Source of the DNA: Streptomyces dysideae
Lineage (GTDB): Bacteria; Actinomycetota; Actinomycetes; Streptomycetales; Streptomycetaceae
Assembly: GCF_001514305.1 (NCBI RefSeq)
Contig: NZ_KQ949097.1
Location: 1-64,000, forward strand
DNA length: 64,000 nucleotides
Direction of reading: 5' to 3'
Shown: positions 52,067-60,542 of the stretch, piece after piece
Layout of the letters: each line of letters starts with the position of its first letter
Numbering within the stretch: position 1 is the stretch's first letter
Position numbers and translations under genes: made by a program
The notes under the pieces: generated by a model
What the model was told of the DNA's origin: nothing
Databases searched by the model: none
The model's input: only the letters and a program-made list of their open reading frames with translations

Positions 52067-52942
52067 TCACCTCTCGTCCTTCTTCCAGGCGCCGACGGCG
52101 AGCTTCCCCGTCGTCCCCAGGTCCAGTTCCGGGATGACCGTCACGGGGGCCGCGCCGGGCTTCGCCCACACCCGCACATAGGGCGCGTTGACCGGGTCCC
52201 CGACGCCGGCTTCGGTGGTGTTGCGCCAGACCAGCCCGGCGCGGGCCCGCTCGCCGGGCGCCAGGGCCAGGGGCTGGGGCGTGTCGTCGGCTCCGGTGCC
52301 GGTGGCGATGGAGCTGCCGCCGCGCAGGACGCTCACGCCGTCGACGGGCTTGTGCGACTCGTCGAGGGGCTGGAGTCGGGGGTAGCCGTTGAGCTGGTAG
52401 GTGCGGGTGCCGCAGTTCTCCAGGCGCAGTCCCACGACGCGCAGTCCCATCGCGGCACTGCCCTGATCGGCGTACACGCGCACACCCGAGGCCGGGCAGG
52501 GGCCCCGCTCGGCGGATGCCTCGTCGGTGGGGACGCTCCTCACCTTCGCGATCGCCAGGCCTGTCCAGGTGGTCGTCGCGCCCATGAATACCTTGCGTTT
52601 CACCGTCTGGCCGGGCTTGACGGACGACACGACCTGCTGCGCGTTGTCCATCACCCCGCCGGAATCCGACAGCAAGCTCAAGGTGATCGTGTAGGTGAAG
52701 GGTTCCGTCCCGTCGTTGGTCACCTCGAACCCGGTGCAGTCGGCACCGACGGCACCGGCCAGGCGGATGAGCCGTACCCCGCTCTCCGGCTCCCCGCAGG
52801 TTTCGACGGGCCCGCTCGGAGAACCCGACACCCCCGTCGGAGCCGGGCCGTCGCTCTGCGAACCGGCCTGCTGGGTTCCGCACGCCGCGAGCAGCAGGAC
52901 GCCGGCGACGACGGAAGGAAGGGTGAACGGGGAGCTGCGCAT
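52067..52942 (-). CDS. DUF4232-containing lipoprotein
   Basis: A 291-residue exported protein. The signal ends with the lipobox LLLAAC (C21). A Ser/Gly/Pro linker reaches about residue 50; a beta-rich part (about 55-145) precedes the DUF4232 domain (CPASGVRVYADQGSAAMGLR, LENCGTRTYQLNGYPRL, LAPGERARAGLVWRN). The family is surface-linked in streptomycetes and of unknown function. Confidence 0.88.
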   Translation of the reverse strand: MRSSPFTLPSVVAGVLLLAACGTQQAGSQSDGPAPTGVSGSPSGPVETCGEPESGVRLIRLAGAVGADCTGFEVTNDGTEPFTYTITLSLLSDSGGVMDNAQQVVSSVKPGQTVKRKVFMGATTTWTGLAIAKVRSVPTDEASAERGPCPASGVRVYADQGSAAMGLRVVGLRLENCGTRTYQLNGYPRLQPLDESHKPVDGVSVLRGGSSIATGTGADDTPQPLALAPGERARAGLVWRNTTEAGVGDPVNAPYVRVWAKPGAAPVTVIPELDLGTTGKLAVGAWKKDER

Positions 52943-53022
52943 CCGCCGAGTCGATCAGCAGCGACACACACCGGGCTGTGGTGGAAGCCACACCTCCGGT
53001 CACAGGGCTGTCACAGCCCGGC

Positions 53023-53205
53023 TCAGTGCCTGCGAAAGGCCTCTTCCAGCCACCATGAACCGCGGTCGCCGACCACCTTCGCGTCGTTGAGCAGCGGCGC
53101 CGACCGCGGCCCGGCCACCCAGTCCGCTACTGCCTTCAGGTCCGCGTGCGCTCGCACGGTCACCGCCTCGAAGCCGTACCCGCGCGCGGTGGCGGCGAGG
53201 TCCGT
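53023..53205 (-). pseudogene. Remnant of a thiamine-pyrophosphate enzyme C-terminus
   Basis: The frame from 53205 to a stop at 53023 reads ATARGYGFEAVTVRAHADLK, AVADWVAGPRSAPLLNDAKV and ends WWLEEAFRRH. This resembles the last residues of acetolactate-synthase-like thiamine enzymes, where ATA-GYGFEAVTVR and DLKAV-W are typical. No start and no catalytic domains are present. The DNA to 53316 holds nothing else I can assign. Confidence 0.5.
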
Positions 53206-53316
53206 CGACGCGCCTGCGCGACGGCGTCCTCCGGCGATGTGACACGCGTCGTGACCGCGCCGACCGCACGCGCCAACGCCTCTTGGTCGATGCGGCCGGG
53301 GTCGGGCGTAAGGCCA

Positions 53317-53928
53317 TCAGTGCTCGGCCAGTTCCCGCAGCGCGATGTTGAGTTCGAGGACGTTGACGCGCGGCTCGCCCAGGAAGCCGGCCGTACGGCC
53401 CTGAGTGTGCTCCCGCACCAGCTTCTCCACCTGGGCGACGGACAGGCCGTTCGCCTCGGCGACCCGCTGGACCTGGATCCGCGCGTACGCCGGGGAGATG
53501 TCCGGGTCGATCGCGGAGGCGGAGCCGGTGACGGCGTCCTTGGGCACGGCGGATTCCGGTACGTGGTTGAACTCGGCGACCTGCTTCTTCGCCGCCGCGA
53601 CGGCCTTGACGAGGGCCGGGTCGTCGGCGCCGAGCTGGCTGGAGCCGGTGGCCAGCGGGTCGTAGCCGCTGTGGGAGGGCCGTCCCTGGAACCACTTCGG
53701 GTCGGGCTTGTCGGTGCCCTTGATGTTCCAGCTCTGGCCGATCAGCTTCGAGCCGACCTCCTTGCCGTCGACCTCGACGATCGAACCGTTGGCCTGGTCG
53801 TGGAAGGCGAGCCGGCCGATGCCGGTCACCATCAGCGGGTAGAGGATGCCGGTCACGACGGTGAGGACGAGGAGCATGCGCAGGGCGGCCCACAGCATCC
53901 GCCCGGTGTTCACCACGGAGTTGTTCAT
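53317..53928 (-). CDS. kdpC: Potassium-transporting ATPase subunit C
   Basis: A 203-residue KdpC: one N-terminal helix (MLLVLTVVTGILYPLMVTGI), then the conserved SKLIGQSWN, WFQGRPSHSGYDPLATGSS and, near the end, GEPRVNVLELNIAL. KdpC stabilises nucleotide binding in the KdpFABC pump. Six bases separate it from kdpB. Last gene of the operon. Confidence 0.96.
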   Translation of the reverse strand: MNNSVVNTGRMLWAALRMLLVLTVVTGILYPLMVTGIGRLAFHDQANGSIVEVDGKEVGSKLIGQSWNIKGTDKPDPKWFQGRPSHSGYDPLATGSSQLGADDPALVKAVAAAKKQVAEFNHVPESAVPKDAVTGSASAIDPDISPAYARIQVQRVAEANGLSVAQVEKLVREHTQGRTAGFLGEPRVNVLELNIALRELAEH

Positions 53929-53934
53929 GGTCCT

Positions 53935-56124
53935 TCACCCGATGCCGGGGATCAGAGAGATGAGCAGGTCGATGATCTTGATGCCGATGAACGGGGCGAT
54001 CAGGCCGCCCAGGCCGTAGATCCCGAGGTTGCGCCGCAGCATCCGGTCGGCGCTCATCGGGCGGTACTGCACGCCGCGCAGGGCGAGCGGCACGAGGGCG
54101 ATGATGACGAGCGCGTTGAAGATGACCGCGGAGAGGATTGCCGACTCCGGTGAAGACAGGCCCATGATGTTGAGCTTTTCCAGCGACGGGTAGGCGACGG
54201 CGAACATCGCCGGGATGATCGCGAAGTACTTGGCGACGTCGTTGGCGATGGAGAACGTCGTCAACGCGCCCCGGGTGATGAGGAGTTGCTTGCCGATCTC
54301 GACGATCTCGATGAGCTTGGTCGGGTTGGAGTCCAGGTCGACCATGTTGCCGGCCTCCTTGGCGGCCGACGTACCCGTGTTCATCGCCACGCCGACGTCG
54401 GCCTGTGCGAGCGCCGGGGCGTCGTTGGTGCCGTCGCCGGTCATCGCGACCAGCCTGCCGCCCGCCTGTTCCCGTTTGATCAGCGCCATCTTGTCCTCGG
54501 GCGTGGCCTCCGCGAGGAAGTCGTCGACGCCTGCTTCCTCGGCGATGGCCTTGGCGGTCAGCGGGTTGTCGCCCGTGATCATGACGGTCTTGATGCCCAT
54601 GCGGCGCAGCTCCTCGAACCGCTCCCGCATGCCCTCCTTGACGACGTCCTTGAGGTGGATGACGCCCAGGATCCGGGCGCCCTCGCCGTCCTCGGCCGCG
54701 ACGAGCAGCGGGGTGCCGCCCGCCTCGGATATCCGGTCGGCGAGGGTGTCGGCGTCATCGGCGACGGTGCCGCCCTGCTCCCGGACCCAGGCGATGACGG
54801 AGCCGGCCGCGCCCTTGCGGATCCTGCGCCCGTCGACGTCCACGCCCGACATCCGGGTCTGGGCGGTGAAGGCGATCCACTCGGCGTGTGCCAGCTCGCC
54901 CTGGTGGCGTTCGCGCAGCCCGTACTTCTCCTTGGCGAGGACGACGATGGAGCGGCCCTCGGACGTCTCGTCGGCCAGCGACGACAGCTGGGCGGCGTCG
55001 GCGACCTCGGCCTCGGTCGTCCCGCGCACCGGCACGAACTCGGCGGCCTGCCGGTTGCCGAGCGTGATGGTGCCGGTCTTGTCGAGCAGCAGCGTCGAGA
55101 CGTCACCGGCGGCCTCGACCGCACGCCCCGACATGGCCAGCACGTTGCGCTGGACCAGCCGGTCCATGCCCGCGATGCCGATCGCGGACAGCAGCGCGCC
55201 GATCGTGGTCGGGATCAGGCAGACCAGCAGCGCGGTGAGCACGATCAGCGAGGTCTGCTGGTCGGCCCCCGCGTAGCTCGCGAACGGCTTCAGCGTCACG
55301 ACCGCGAGCAGGAAGACGATGGTCAGCGAGGCGAGCAGGATGTTCAGCGCGATCTCGTTCGGCGTCTTCTGCCGGGCGGCGCCCTCGACCAGGTTGATCA
55401 TCCGGTCGATGAAGGTCTCTCCCGGCTTCGTCGTGATCCTGATGACGATGCGGTCGGACAGCACCTTCGTCCCGCCGGTGACGGCCGAACGGTCGCCGCC
55501 GGACTCCCGGATGACGGGCGCCGACTCACCGGTGATCGCCGACTCGTCGACCGAGGCGACACCCTCGACGACGTCGCCGTCGCCCGGGATGATGTCGCCG
55601 GCCTCGCAGACGACCAGATCGCCCACCCCCAGCTCGGTGCCGGGGATCTGCTCCTCGGCCGTGCCGTCCTTGAGCAGCCGGCGCGCCACGGTGTCGGTCT
55701 TGGCCTTGCGCAGGGTGTCGGCCTGCGCCTTGCCGCGGCCCTCGGCGACCGCCTCCGCGAGGTTGGCGAAGACCACGGTCAGCCACAGCCAGGCGGCGAT
55801 GACCCAGCCGAACCAGTCGCCCGGCGTCCTGACCGCCAGCACGGTCGTGACCACCGAACCGACGAGCACGACGAACATGACGGGCGACTTGACCATCACC
55901 TGCGGGTCGAGCTTGCGGAAGGCGTCCGGCAGCGACCTGACGAGCTGCTCGGGTTCGAACAGGCCCGCGCCGACCCGGCCCTCGGGAGCCCTGTGCCCGG
56001 TCGGTACGTCCTGGTGCGGCGCCCGGTTCGGGGGGACCGTGGACATCGGGTCCTCTTGCTTCTTGATGTGAGTCTTCTGGTTGTGCGTCTTCTTTACGGG
56101 GGTCTTCTTTATGGGGGTGGTCAT
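53935..56124 (-). CDS. kdpB: Potassium-transporting ATPase subunit B
   Basis: A 729-residue P-type ATPase, the energising subunit of the high-affinity potassium pump. ITGESAPV (actuator), DKTGTITLGN with phosphorylated D348, and GDGTNDAPALAQADVGVAM are present. ATG at 56124 overlaps the kdpA stop (ATGA). It adds 26 lysine/threonine-rich residues (IKKTPVKKTHNQKTHIKK) before a second ATG at 56046, which has its own AGAGGA site. Both forms may be made; the usual KdpB begins at the second. Confidence 0.95.
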   Translation of the reverse strand: MTTPIKKTPVKKTHNQKTHIKKQEDPMSTVPPNRAPHQDVPTGHRAPEGRVGAGLFEPEQLVRSLPDAFRKLDPQVMVKSPVMFVVLVGSVVTTVLAVRTPGDWFGWVIAAWLWLTVVFANLAEAVAEGRGKAQADTLRKAKTDTVARRLLKDGTAEEQIPGTELGVGDLVVCEAGDIIPGDGDVVEGVASVDESAITGESAPVIRESGGDRSAVTGGTKVLSDRIVIRITTKPGETFIDRMINLVEGAARQKTPNEIALNILLASLTIVFLLAVVTLKPFASYAGADQQTSLIVLTALLVCLIPTTIGALLSAIGIAGMDRLVQRNVLAMSGRAVEAAGDVSTLLLDKTGTITLGNRQAAEFVPVRGTTEAEVADAAQLSSLADETSEGRSIVVLAKEKYGLRERHQGELAHAEWIAFTAQTRMSGVDVDGRRIRKGAAGSVIAWVREQGGTVADDADTLADRISEAGGTPLLVAAEDGEGARILGVIHLKDVVKEGMRERFEELRRMGIKTVMITGDNPLTAKAIAEEAGVDDFLAEATPEDKMALIKREQAGGRLVAMTGDGTNDAPALAQADVGVAMNTGTSAAKEAGNMVDLDSNPTKLIEIVEIGKQLLITRGALTTFSIANDVAKYFAIIPAMFAVAYPSLEKLNIMGLSSPESAILSAVIFNALVIIALVPLALRGVQYRPMSADRMLRRNLGIYGLGGLIAPFIGIKIIDLLISLIPGIG

Positions 56125-57785
56125 GCCGCCAGCCCCTCGGCGAGCGGACCAAGCGCCAGGGCCGGGAAGAACGTCAGACCGGTGATGATCATGATGGCGC
56201 CGACCAGCAGTCCGGTGAACAGCGGTTTCTCGGTGCGCAGGGTGCCCGCGGTGGCCGGGACCGGCTTCTGCTCGGCGAGCGAACCGGCCAGCGCCAGCAC
56301 GAACACCATCGGCAGGAACCGGCCCAGCGCCATGCACAGACCCAGCGTCGTGTTGAAGAAGGTCGTGTCGGCGCCGAAGCCCGCGAAGGCGGAGCCGTTG
56401 TTGTTGGACGCGGACGTGTAGGCGTACAGGACCTCGGAGAAGCCGTGCGCCCCGATGTTGGTCATGGCGCCCCTGCCGTCCGGCAGGGCCATCGCCACCG
56501 CGGTGCCGATCAGCACCAGCGCCGGGGTGACGAGGATGTGGCAGGCCGCCAGCTTGATCTCGCGGGTGCCGATCTTCTTGCCCAGGTACTCGGGCGTACG
56601 GCCGACCATCAGACCGGCGAGGAACACCGCGATGAGGGCCATGACGAGCATGCCGTAGAGGCCGGAGCCGACCCCGCCGGGCGCGATCTCGCCCAGCATC
56701 ATGCCGAGCAGCAGCACCCCGCCGGACAGGCCCTGGTACGAGTCGTGGAAGGAGTTGACCGAGCCGGTCGAGGTCATGGTCGTGGAGACCGCGAACAGCG
56801 ACGACGGTCCCTCGCCGAACCGCTGCTCCTTGCCCTCCATCGAGCCGCCGGCGAGCTGCGAGGCGGTGCCCGGGTGGGCGTACTCGATCCAGGTCACGGC
56901 GACGACGCCGGCGAACCAGATGATCCCCATCGCGGCGACGATCGCGTAGCCCTGCCGGACGTTGCCGACCATCTTGCCGAAGGTGCGCGGCAGCGAGAAC
57001 GGGATCACCAGCAGCAGGAAGATCTCCAGCAGGTTGGTGAAGCCGTTGGGGTTCTCGAAGGGGTGCGCGCTGTTGGCGTTGAAGAAGCCGCCGCCGTTCG
57101 TGCCCACGTCCTTGATGGCCTCCTGGGAGGCGACCGCGCCGGGGCTGATGGCCTGCTTGTCGCCGGTCAGCGTGGTGACGGTGTGGATGTCGCCGAAGTT
57201 CTGGATGGCGCCGGCGGCGATCAGCAGCAGGGCCGCGATCACGGAGACCGGGATCAGGATGCGGACGGTGCCGCGCACCAGGTCGGCCCAGAAGTTGCCC
57301 AGGTCCCCTGTGCGGGACCGGGCGAAGCCGCGCACCAGGGCCACGGCGACGGCGATGCCGACCGCGGCGGAGACGAAGTTCTGTACGGCCAGTCCGGCGG
57401 TTTGTGTGACGTGGCTCATGGCCGTCTCACCCGAGTACGACTGCCAGTTCGTGTTGGACACGAAGGAGACGGCCGTGTTGAACGCCTGGTCCGGGCTGAT
57501 CGGCTTGAAGCCGAGCGACAGCGGCAGCCTGTCCTGCACCCGCTGCAGCAGGTAGAGGAACAGCACGCTCACCGCGGAGAACGCCAGGACGCCGCGCAGG
57601 TAGGCGGGCCAGCGCATCTCCGTGTCGGGGTCGGCGCCGACCGAGCGGTAGATCCACCGCTCGACCCGGAGGTGCTTCTTGGCGGAGTAGACGGCGGCCA
57701 TGTAGTCGCCGAGAGGACGGTGCACCAGGGCGAGCGCGCCGATGAGCGCGGCCACCAGGAGCACGTCGGCAAGGACGGGGCTCAT
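56121..57785 (-). CDS. kdpA: Potassium-transporting ATPase subunit A
   Basis: A 554-residue channel-like subunit with about ten membrane helices. The four pore-loop signatures are visible: SFVSNTNWQSYSGE, DVGTNGGGFFNANSAHPFENP, STTMTSTGSVNSFHD and SEVLYAYTSASNNNGSAF. It binds and passes potassium. Starts nine bases after kdpF; the GGAGAGG within the kdpF end is about 14 bases upstream. Confidence 0.96.
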   Translation of the reverse strand: MSPVLADVLLVAALIGALALVHRPLGDYMAAVYSAKKHLRVERWIYRSVGADPDTEMRWPAYLRGVLAFSAVSVLFLYLLQRVQDRLPLSLGFKPISPDQAFNTAVSFVSNTNWQSYSGETAMSHVTQTAGLAVQNFVSAAVGIAVAVALVRGFARSRTGDLGNFWADLVRGTVRILIPVSVIAALLLIAAGAIQNFGDIHTVTTLTGDKQAISPGAVASQEAIKDVGTNGGGFFNANSAHPFENPNGFTNLLEIFLLLVIPFSLPRTFGKMVGNVRQGYAIVAAMGIIWFAGVVAVTWIEYAHPGTASQLAGGSMEGKEQRFGEGPSSLFAVSTTMTSTGSVNSFHDSYQGLSGGVLLLGMMLGEIAPGGVGSGLYGMLVMALIAVFLAGLMVGRTPEYLGKKIGTREIKLAACHILVTPALVLIGTAVAMALPDGRGAMTNIGAHGFSEVLYAYTSASNNNGSAFAGFGADTTFFNTTLGLCMALGRFLPMVFVLALAGSLAEQKPVPATAGTLRTEKPLFTGLLVGAIMIITGLTFFPALALGPLAEGLAA

Positions 57786-57793
57786 GGGCGTGC

Positions 57794-57883
57794 TCAGAAC
57801 CTCTCCGGGAAGACCAGGGCGAGGACGAGATAGCCCAGCAGGGCGACGGCCACGACCAGGCCGACCATGTTCTCGGCGGTCAC
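57794..57883 (-). CDS. kdpF: Potassium-transporting ATPase subunit F
   Basis: A 29-residue single-helix peptide: ENMVGLVVAVALLGYLVLALVFPERF after a GTG start. It matches KdpF in length, position before kdpA and the terminal FPERF. It stabilises the pump in the membrane. Its GTG overlaps the TGA of the preceding 27-residue frame by four bases (GTGA). Confidence 0.9.
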   Translation of the reverse strand: MTAENMVGLVVAVALLGYLVLALVFPERF

Positions 57884-57963
57884 AGCTTCGCCACCCCCTT
57901 GGCGACGAGAACCACCAGCGCGAACACCGCGATCGTGATGACGACGAAGGCCACGTCGGCCAT
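57880..57963 (-). CDS. 27-residue membrane peptide at the head of the kdp operon
   Basis: ATG at 57963 has an ideal AGGAGC site seven bases away and encodes MADVAFVVITIAVFALVVLV then AKGVAKL: one hydrophobic helix with a basic end. It overlaps kdpF by GTGA, so it is probably translated and coupled. Similar short frames occur upstream of kdpF in other actinobacteria, but I know of no function. It could be an extra pump subunit, a KdpF-like paralogue or a leader peptide. Confidence 0.7.
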   Translation of the reverse strand: MADVAFVVITIAVFALVVLVAKGVAKL

Positions 57964-58037
57964 CGTGAGCTCCTGAATGAGGTTCGGTTGAGTGCGGACC
58001 TCTGGAGGGAACCCCGTTTTCAGGCGCCCGCGACCGT

Positions 58038-58090
58038 CCTTAACGCCTCCCATACGGCGCCCCGCACGCCTTTGACGCACTCCATACGCC
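58038..58090. promoter_or_regulatory. Direct repeats upstream of kdp, possible KdpE sites
   Basis: CCTTAACGCCTCCCATACGG (58038-58057) and CCTTTGACGCACTCCATACG (58069-58088) are close copies with starts 31 bases apart, about three helical turns. They lie 75-125 bases before the 27-residue frame, as expected for response-regulator sites ahead of the operon promoter. Binding by KdpE is inferred; kdpDE are not in the window. Confidence 0.5.
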
Positions 58091-58096
58091 TCGGCG

Positions 58097-58819
58097 TCAG
58101 CTGAGCTCGGCGAAGGCCTCCACCGCGTAGGTCTTGCCGGTGACCACGATGACGTCGCCCTTCTGGACGACCGTTTCTGCGGTGGCGTAGGTGAAGTCCT
58201 CGCCGGGGCGTTTGATGCCGACGACCGTGATGCCGTACTTGCTGCGGACCTGGCTCTGGCCGAGCGGGACGCCGGTGACGATGTCGGGGGCGACGGTCTT
58301 CACCAGGGCGTAGTCGTCGTCGAACTCGATGAAGTCCAGCATCCGCCCGGTGACCAGGTGGGCGACCCGTTCGCCCATCTCGTGCTCGGGCAGCACGACG
58401 TGGTGGACGCCGAGCCTCTCGAGGATCTGGCCGTGCTGGCGGCTGATGGCCTTGGCCCAGAGGTTGGGCACCTCGGCCTCCAACAGGTTGGAGGCGATGA
58501 GGATGCTGGCCTCGATGTCGGTGCCGATACCGACGACGGCGCTGGTGAACTCGTGAACGCCGAGCTGGCGCAGCACCTCGGGGTCGGTGCAGTCGGCGAC
58601 CGCCGAGTGCGTCAGGCTGTCGCTGATCTTCTGGACCAGGCGGGCGTCGATGTCGATGCCGAGGACGTCCCAGCCGCGCCGCATCAGCTCGTTGGCGAGG
58701 GAGGAGCCGAACCGGCCCAGGCCGATGACCGCGACCCGCTGGTCGCCGGTGGACTGGGCGTGCTGGTCGGCCAGCCGCTTGCGGCGGCGCAGACGCAGTT
58801 TGTGCAGGTAGTCAGCCAA
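58097..58819 (-). CDS. KtrA/TrkA-like potassium-channel regulatory subunit
   Basis: A 240-residue RCK protein with one NAD-binding TrkA-N domain (VAVIGLGRFGSSLANELMRRG, about 35-55) and one TrkA-C domain (about 160-240). This single-unit size is that of KtrA rather than enterobacterial TrkA. It gates the membrane subunit at 58812 with nucleotides. TTG at 58819 is chosen for the GAGGAG site; it overlaps the previous stop by eight bases. Confidence 0.92.
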   Translation of the reverse strand: MADYLHKLRLRRRKRLADQHAQSTGDQRVAVIGLGRFGSSLANELMRRGWDVLGIDIDARLVQKISDSLTHSAVADCTDPEVLRQLGVHEFTSAVVGIGTDIEASILIASNLLEAEVPNLWAKAISRQHGQILERLGVHHVVLPEHEMGERVAHLVTGRMLDFIEFDDDYALVKTVAPDIVTGVPLGQSQVRSKYGITVVGIKRPGEDFTYATAETVVQKGDVIVVTGKTYAVEAFAELS

Positions 58820-60203
58820 TGACGGGTCGCTCCTCGGGCAGTTCGTAACGGCGGGCGCGCTCGCGCAGGGCCAGCGCCGAGACCAGGGTGACCGGGCCAA
58901 GGCGCCCGATGAACATCAGCAGGATCAGGATCAGCTGCCCGGCGGCCGGGAAGTCGGCGGTGATGCCGGTGGACAGGCCCACGGTGCCGAAGGCCGAGAC
59001 GACCTCGAAGAGGACCTTCTCGAAGGGTAGCGAGGTGGTACTGAGCAGGGCGAGCGTGGCGGCCATGACCAGGCCGACGCCGAGCAGCGCCACGGTCAGG
59101 GCCTGGCGCAGGACGTGCGGGGCCAGCTTGCGGCCCAGTACGGCGGAGTTGGGCTCGCCGCGCACCTCGGCAATGATCGCGACGGCCAGCACCGCGAACG
59201 TGCCGACCTTGATGCCGCCCGCGGTGCCCGCGCTGCCGCCGCCGACGAACATCAGCATGCAGGTGAACAGGAGGGTGGCGGCGTGCATCGCTCCGATGTC
59301 GACGGAGTTGAAGCCGGCGGTCCGGGTCATCGTGGAGTGGAAGAAGCCGGCCAGGAGCTTCTCGGGCCAGTCGAGGGGGCCCAGCGTGCCGTTGTTGGTC
59401 CACTCCAGCAGACAGGTCAGCAGGGTGCCGGCGGCGAGCAGGGCGGCGGTGGTGATCAGGGTGAGCTTGGCGTGCAGCGACCAGTTGCGGTGGCCGGTGG
59501 TGCGGCGGCGCTCGCGGTGCCGCAGCAGTTCCAGCAGCACCGGGAAGCCCAGTCCGCCGAGGATCACGGCCGCGGCGATGGGCAGCATCACCCAGGGGTC
59601 CCCGACGTATCCGACGAGGCTGTCGGCGTGCAGTCCGAAGCCGGCGTTGTTGAAGGCGGACACGGCGTGGAAGTAGCCGAGGTGGACGGAGTCGCCGATG
59701 GAGCGGTCGTAGCCGAAGCGGAAGCGCAGGGAGAGGACGGCGCCGACCGCGAGTTCCACGGCCAGGGTGGTTCCGGCCACGCCGATCAGCACCCGGCGTA
59801 CGTTGCCGATGCCAAGGCTCTTGGTCTCCGCCTGCGCGGTGAGCTGCATCCGCAGCCGCAGCTTCCCGGAGACCAGCAGGGCGAGCAGGGAGGCCATCGT
59901 CATGATGCCGAAGCCGCCGACCTGGATCAGTACGAGGATCACGCCCTCGCCGAAGCCGCTCCAGTACGTGGCGGTGTCCACGACGACGAGACCCGTCACG
60001 CACACGGCCGAGGTGGAGGTGAACAGCGCGGTCAGCAGGTCGGCAGGGGCCTGGCCCTGAGTGGCGACCGGCAGCATGAGCAGCACCGTGCCGAGCACGA
60101 TCACGGCGGCGAAGGCCATGACGACCGTTCGCGCCGGGTGCGCGGTGATCAGCGACCGCCACGCCTTCGAGAGCTGGCGTGCCCGCGCAGTGCTTACTGT
60201 CAC
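58812..60203 (-). CDS. KtrB/TrkH-family potassium transporter
   Basis: A 463-residue membrane protein with the four membrane-pore-membrane units of Trk/Ktr/HKT transporters. Pore-loop segments are TSTSAVCVTGLVVVDT, HAVSAFNNAGFGLHADS, HSTMTRTAGFNSVDIG and SAFGTVGLSTGI. GTG at 60203 has GGAAGG eight bases before it. Coupled to the KtrA-like gene. A TTGACG/TACGAA pair at 60266 and 60242 on this strand may be its promoter. Confidence 0.93.
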   Translation of the reverse strand: MTVSTARARQLSKAWRSLITAHPARTVVMAFAAVIVLGTVLLMLPVATQGQAPADLLTALFTSTSAVCVTGLVVVDTATYWSGFGEGVILVLIQVGGFGIMTMASLLALLVSGKLRLRMQLTAQAETKSLGIGNVRRVLIGVAGTTLAVELAVGAVLSLRFRFGYDRSIGDSVHLGYFHAVSAFNNAGFGLHADSLVGYVGDPWVMLPIAAAVILGGLGFPVLLELLRHRERRRTTGHRNWSLHAKLTLITTAALLAAGTLLTCLLEWTNNGTLGPLDWPEKLLAGFFHSTMTRTAGFNSVDIGAMHAATLLFTCMLMFVGGGSAGTAGGIKVGTFAVLAVAIIAEVRGEPNSAVLGRKLAPHVLRQALTVALLGVGLVMAATLALLSTTSLPFEKVLFEVVSAFGTVGLSTGITADFPAAGQLILILLMFIGRLGPVTLVSALALRERARRYELPEERPVIG

Positions 60204-60225
60204 CGGCTGCCTTCCTGCGTCGGGA

Positions 60226-60412
60226 TCCGTCAAGGTTTCGTAGGGACCGTGCCGTGATTCCGTCAAGATTCCGGCGGCCGTCACCCTACCCCGACCTGGC
60301 CCGATTCCACCGTCCGGCCGCTGTTGGGGCCTACTCCGGTCGTACGGCGGTGCGCCGCGGAGCGGGGGCCGGGCAGACCCGGCGGATCATGCCGGAATCC
60401 GGCAAGATCCGG
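60226..60412. promoter_or_regulatory. Three degenerate direct repeats in the ktr/antiporter intergenic region
   Basis: TCCGTCAAGGTTTCG (60226-60240), TCCGTCAAGATTCCG (60259-60273) and TCCGGCAAGATCCGG (60398-60412) are related 15-mers in the 339-base gap between two divergent ion-transport genes. The first two start 33 bases apart, roughly three turns. No other gene or RNA is seen in the gap. Confidence 0.45.
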
Positions 60413-60542
60413 TGTGCCAAACTGCGCGCCAGGGACCTGTCAGTGCCGCGTAAAGAACGTGTAGGGTTCCCAGCGGTGTGCCGGGAAGCCTGGTCGGCGG
60501 TTTGAAGACAACTCTCTTTTCTCGCCGATCGGAGTTCGGGTC

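Noticed and set aside
60204..60542. A cyclic-di-AMP riboswitch ahead of the potassium transporter or antiporter genes.
   Set aside because: I could not find the conserved paired helices of that class; only short direct repeats are visible.
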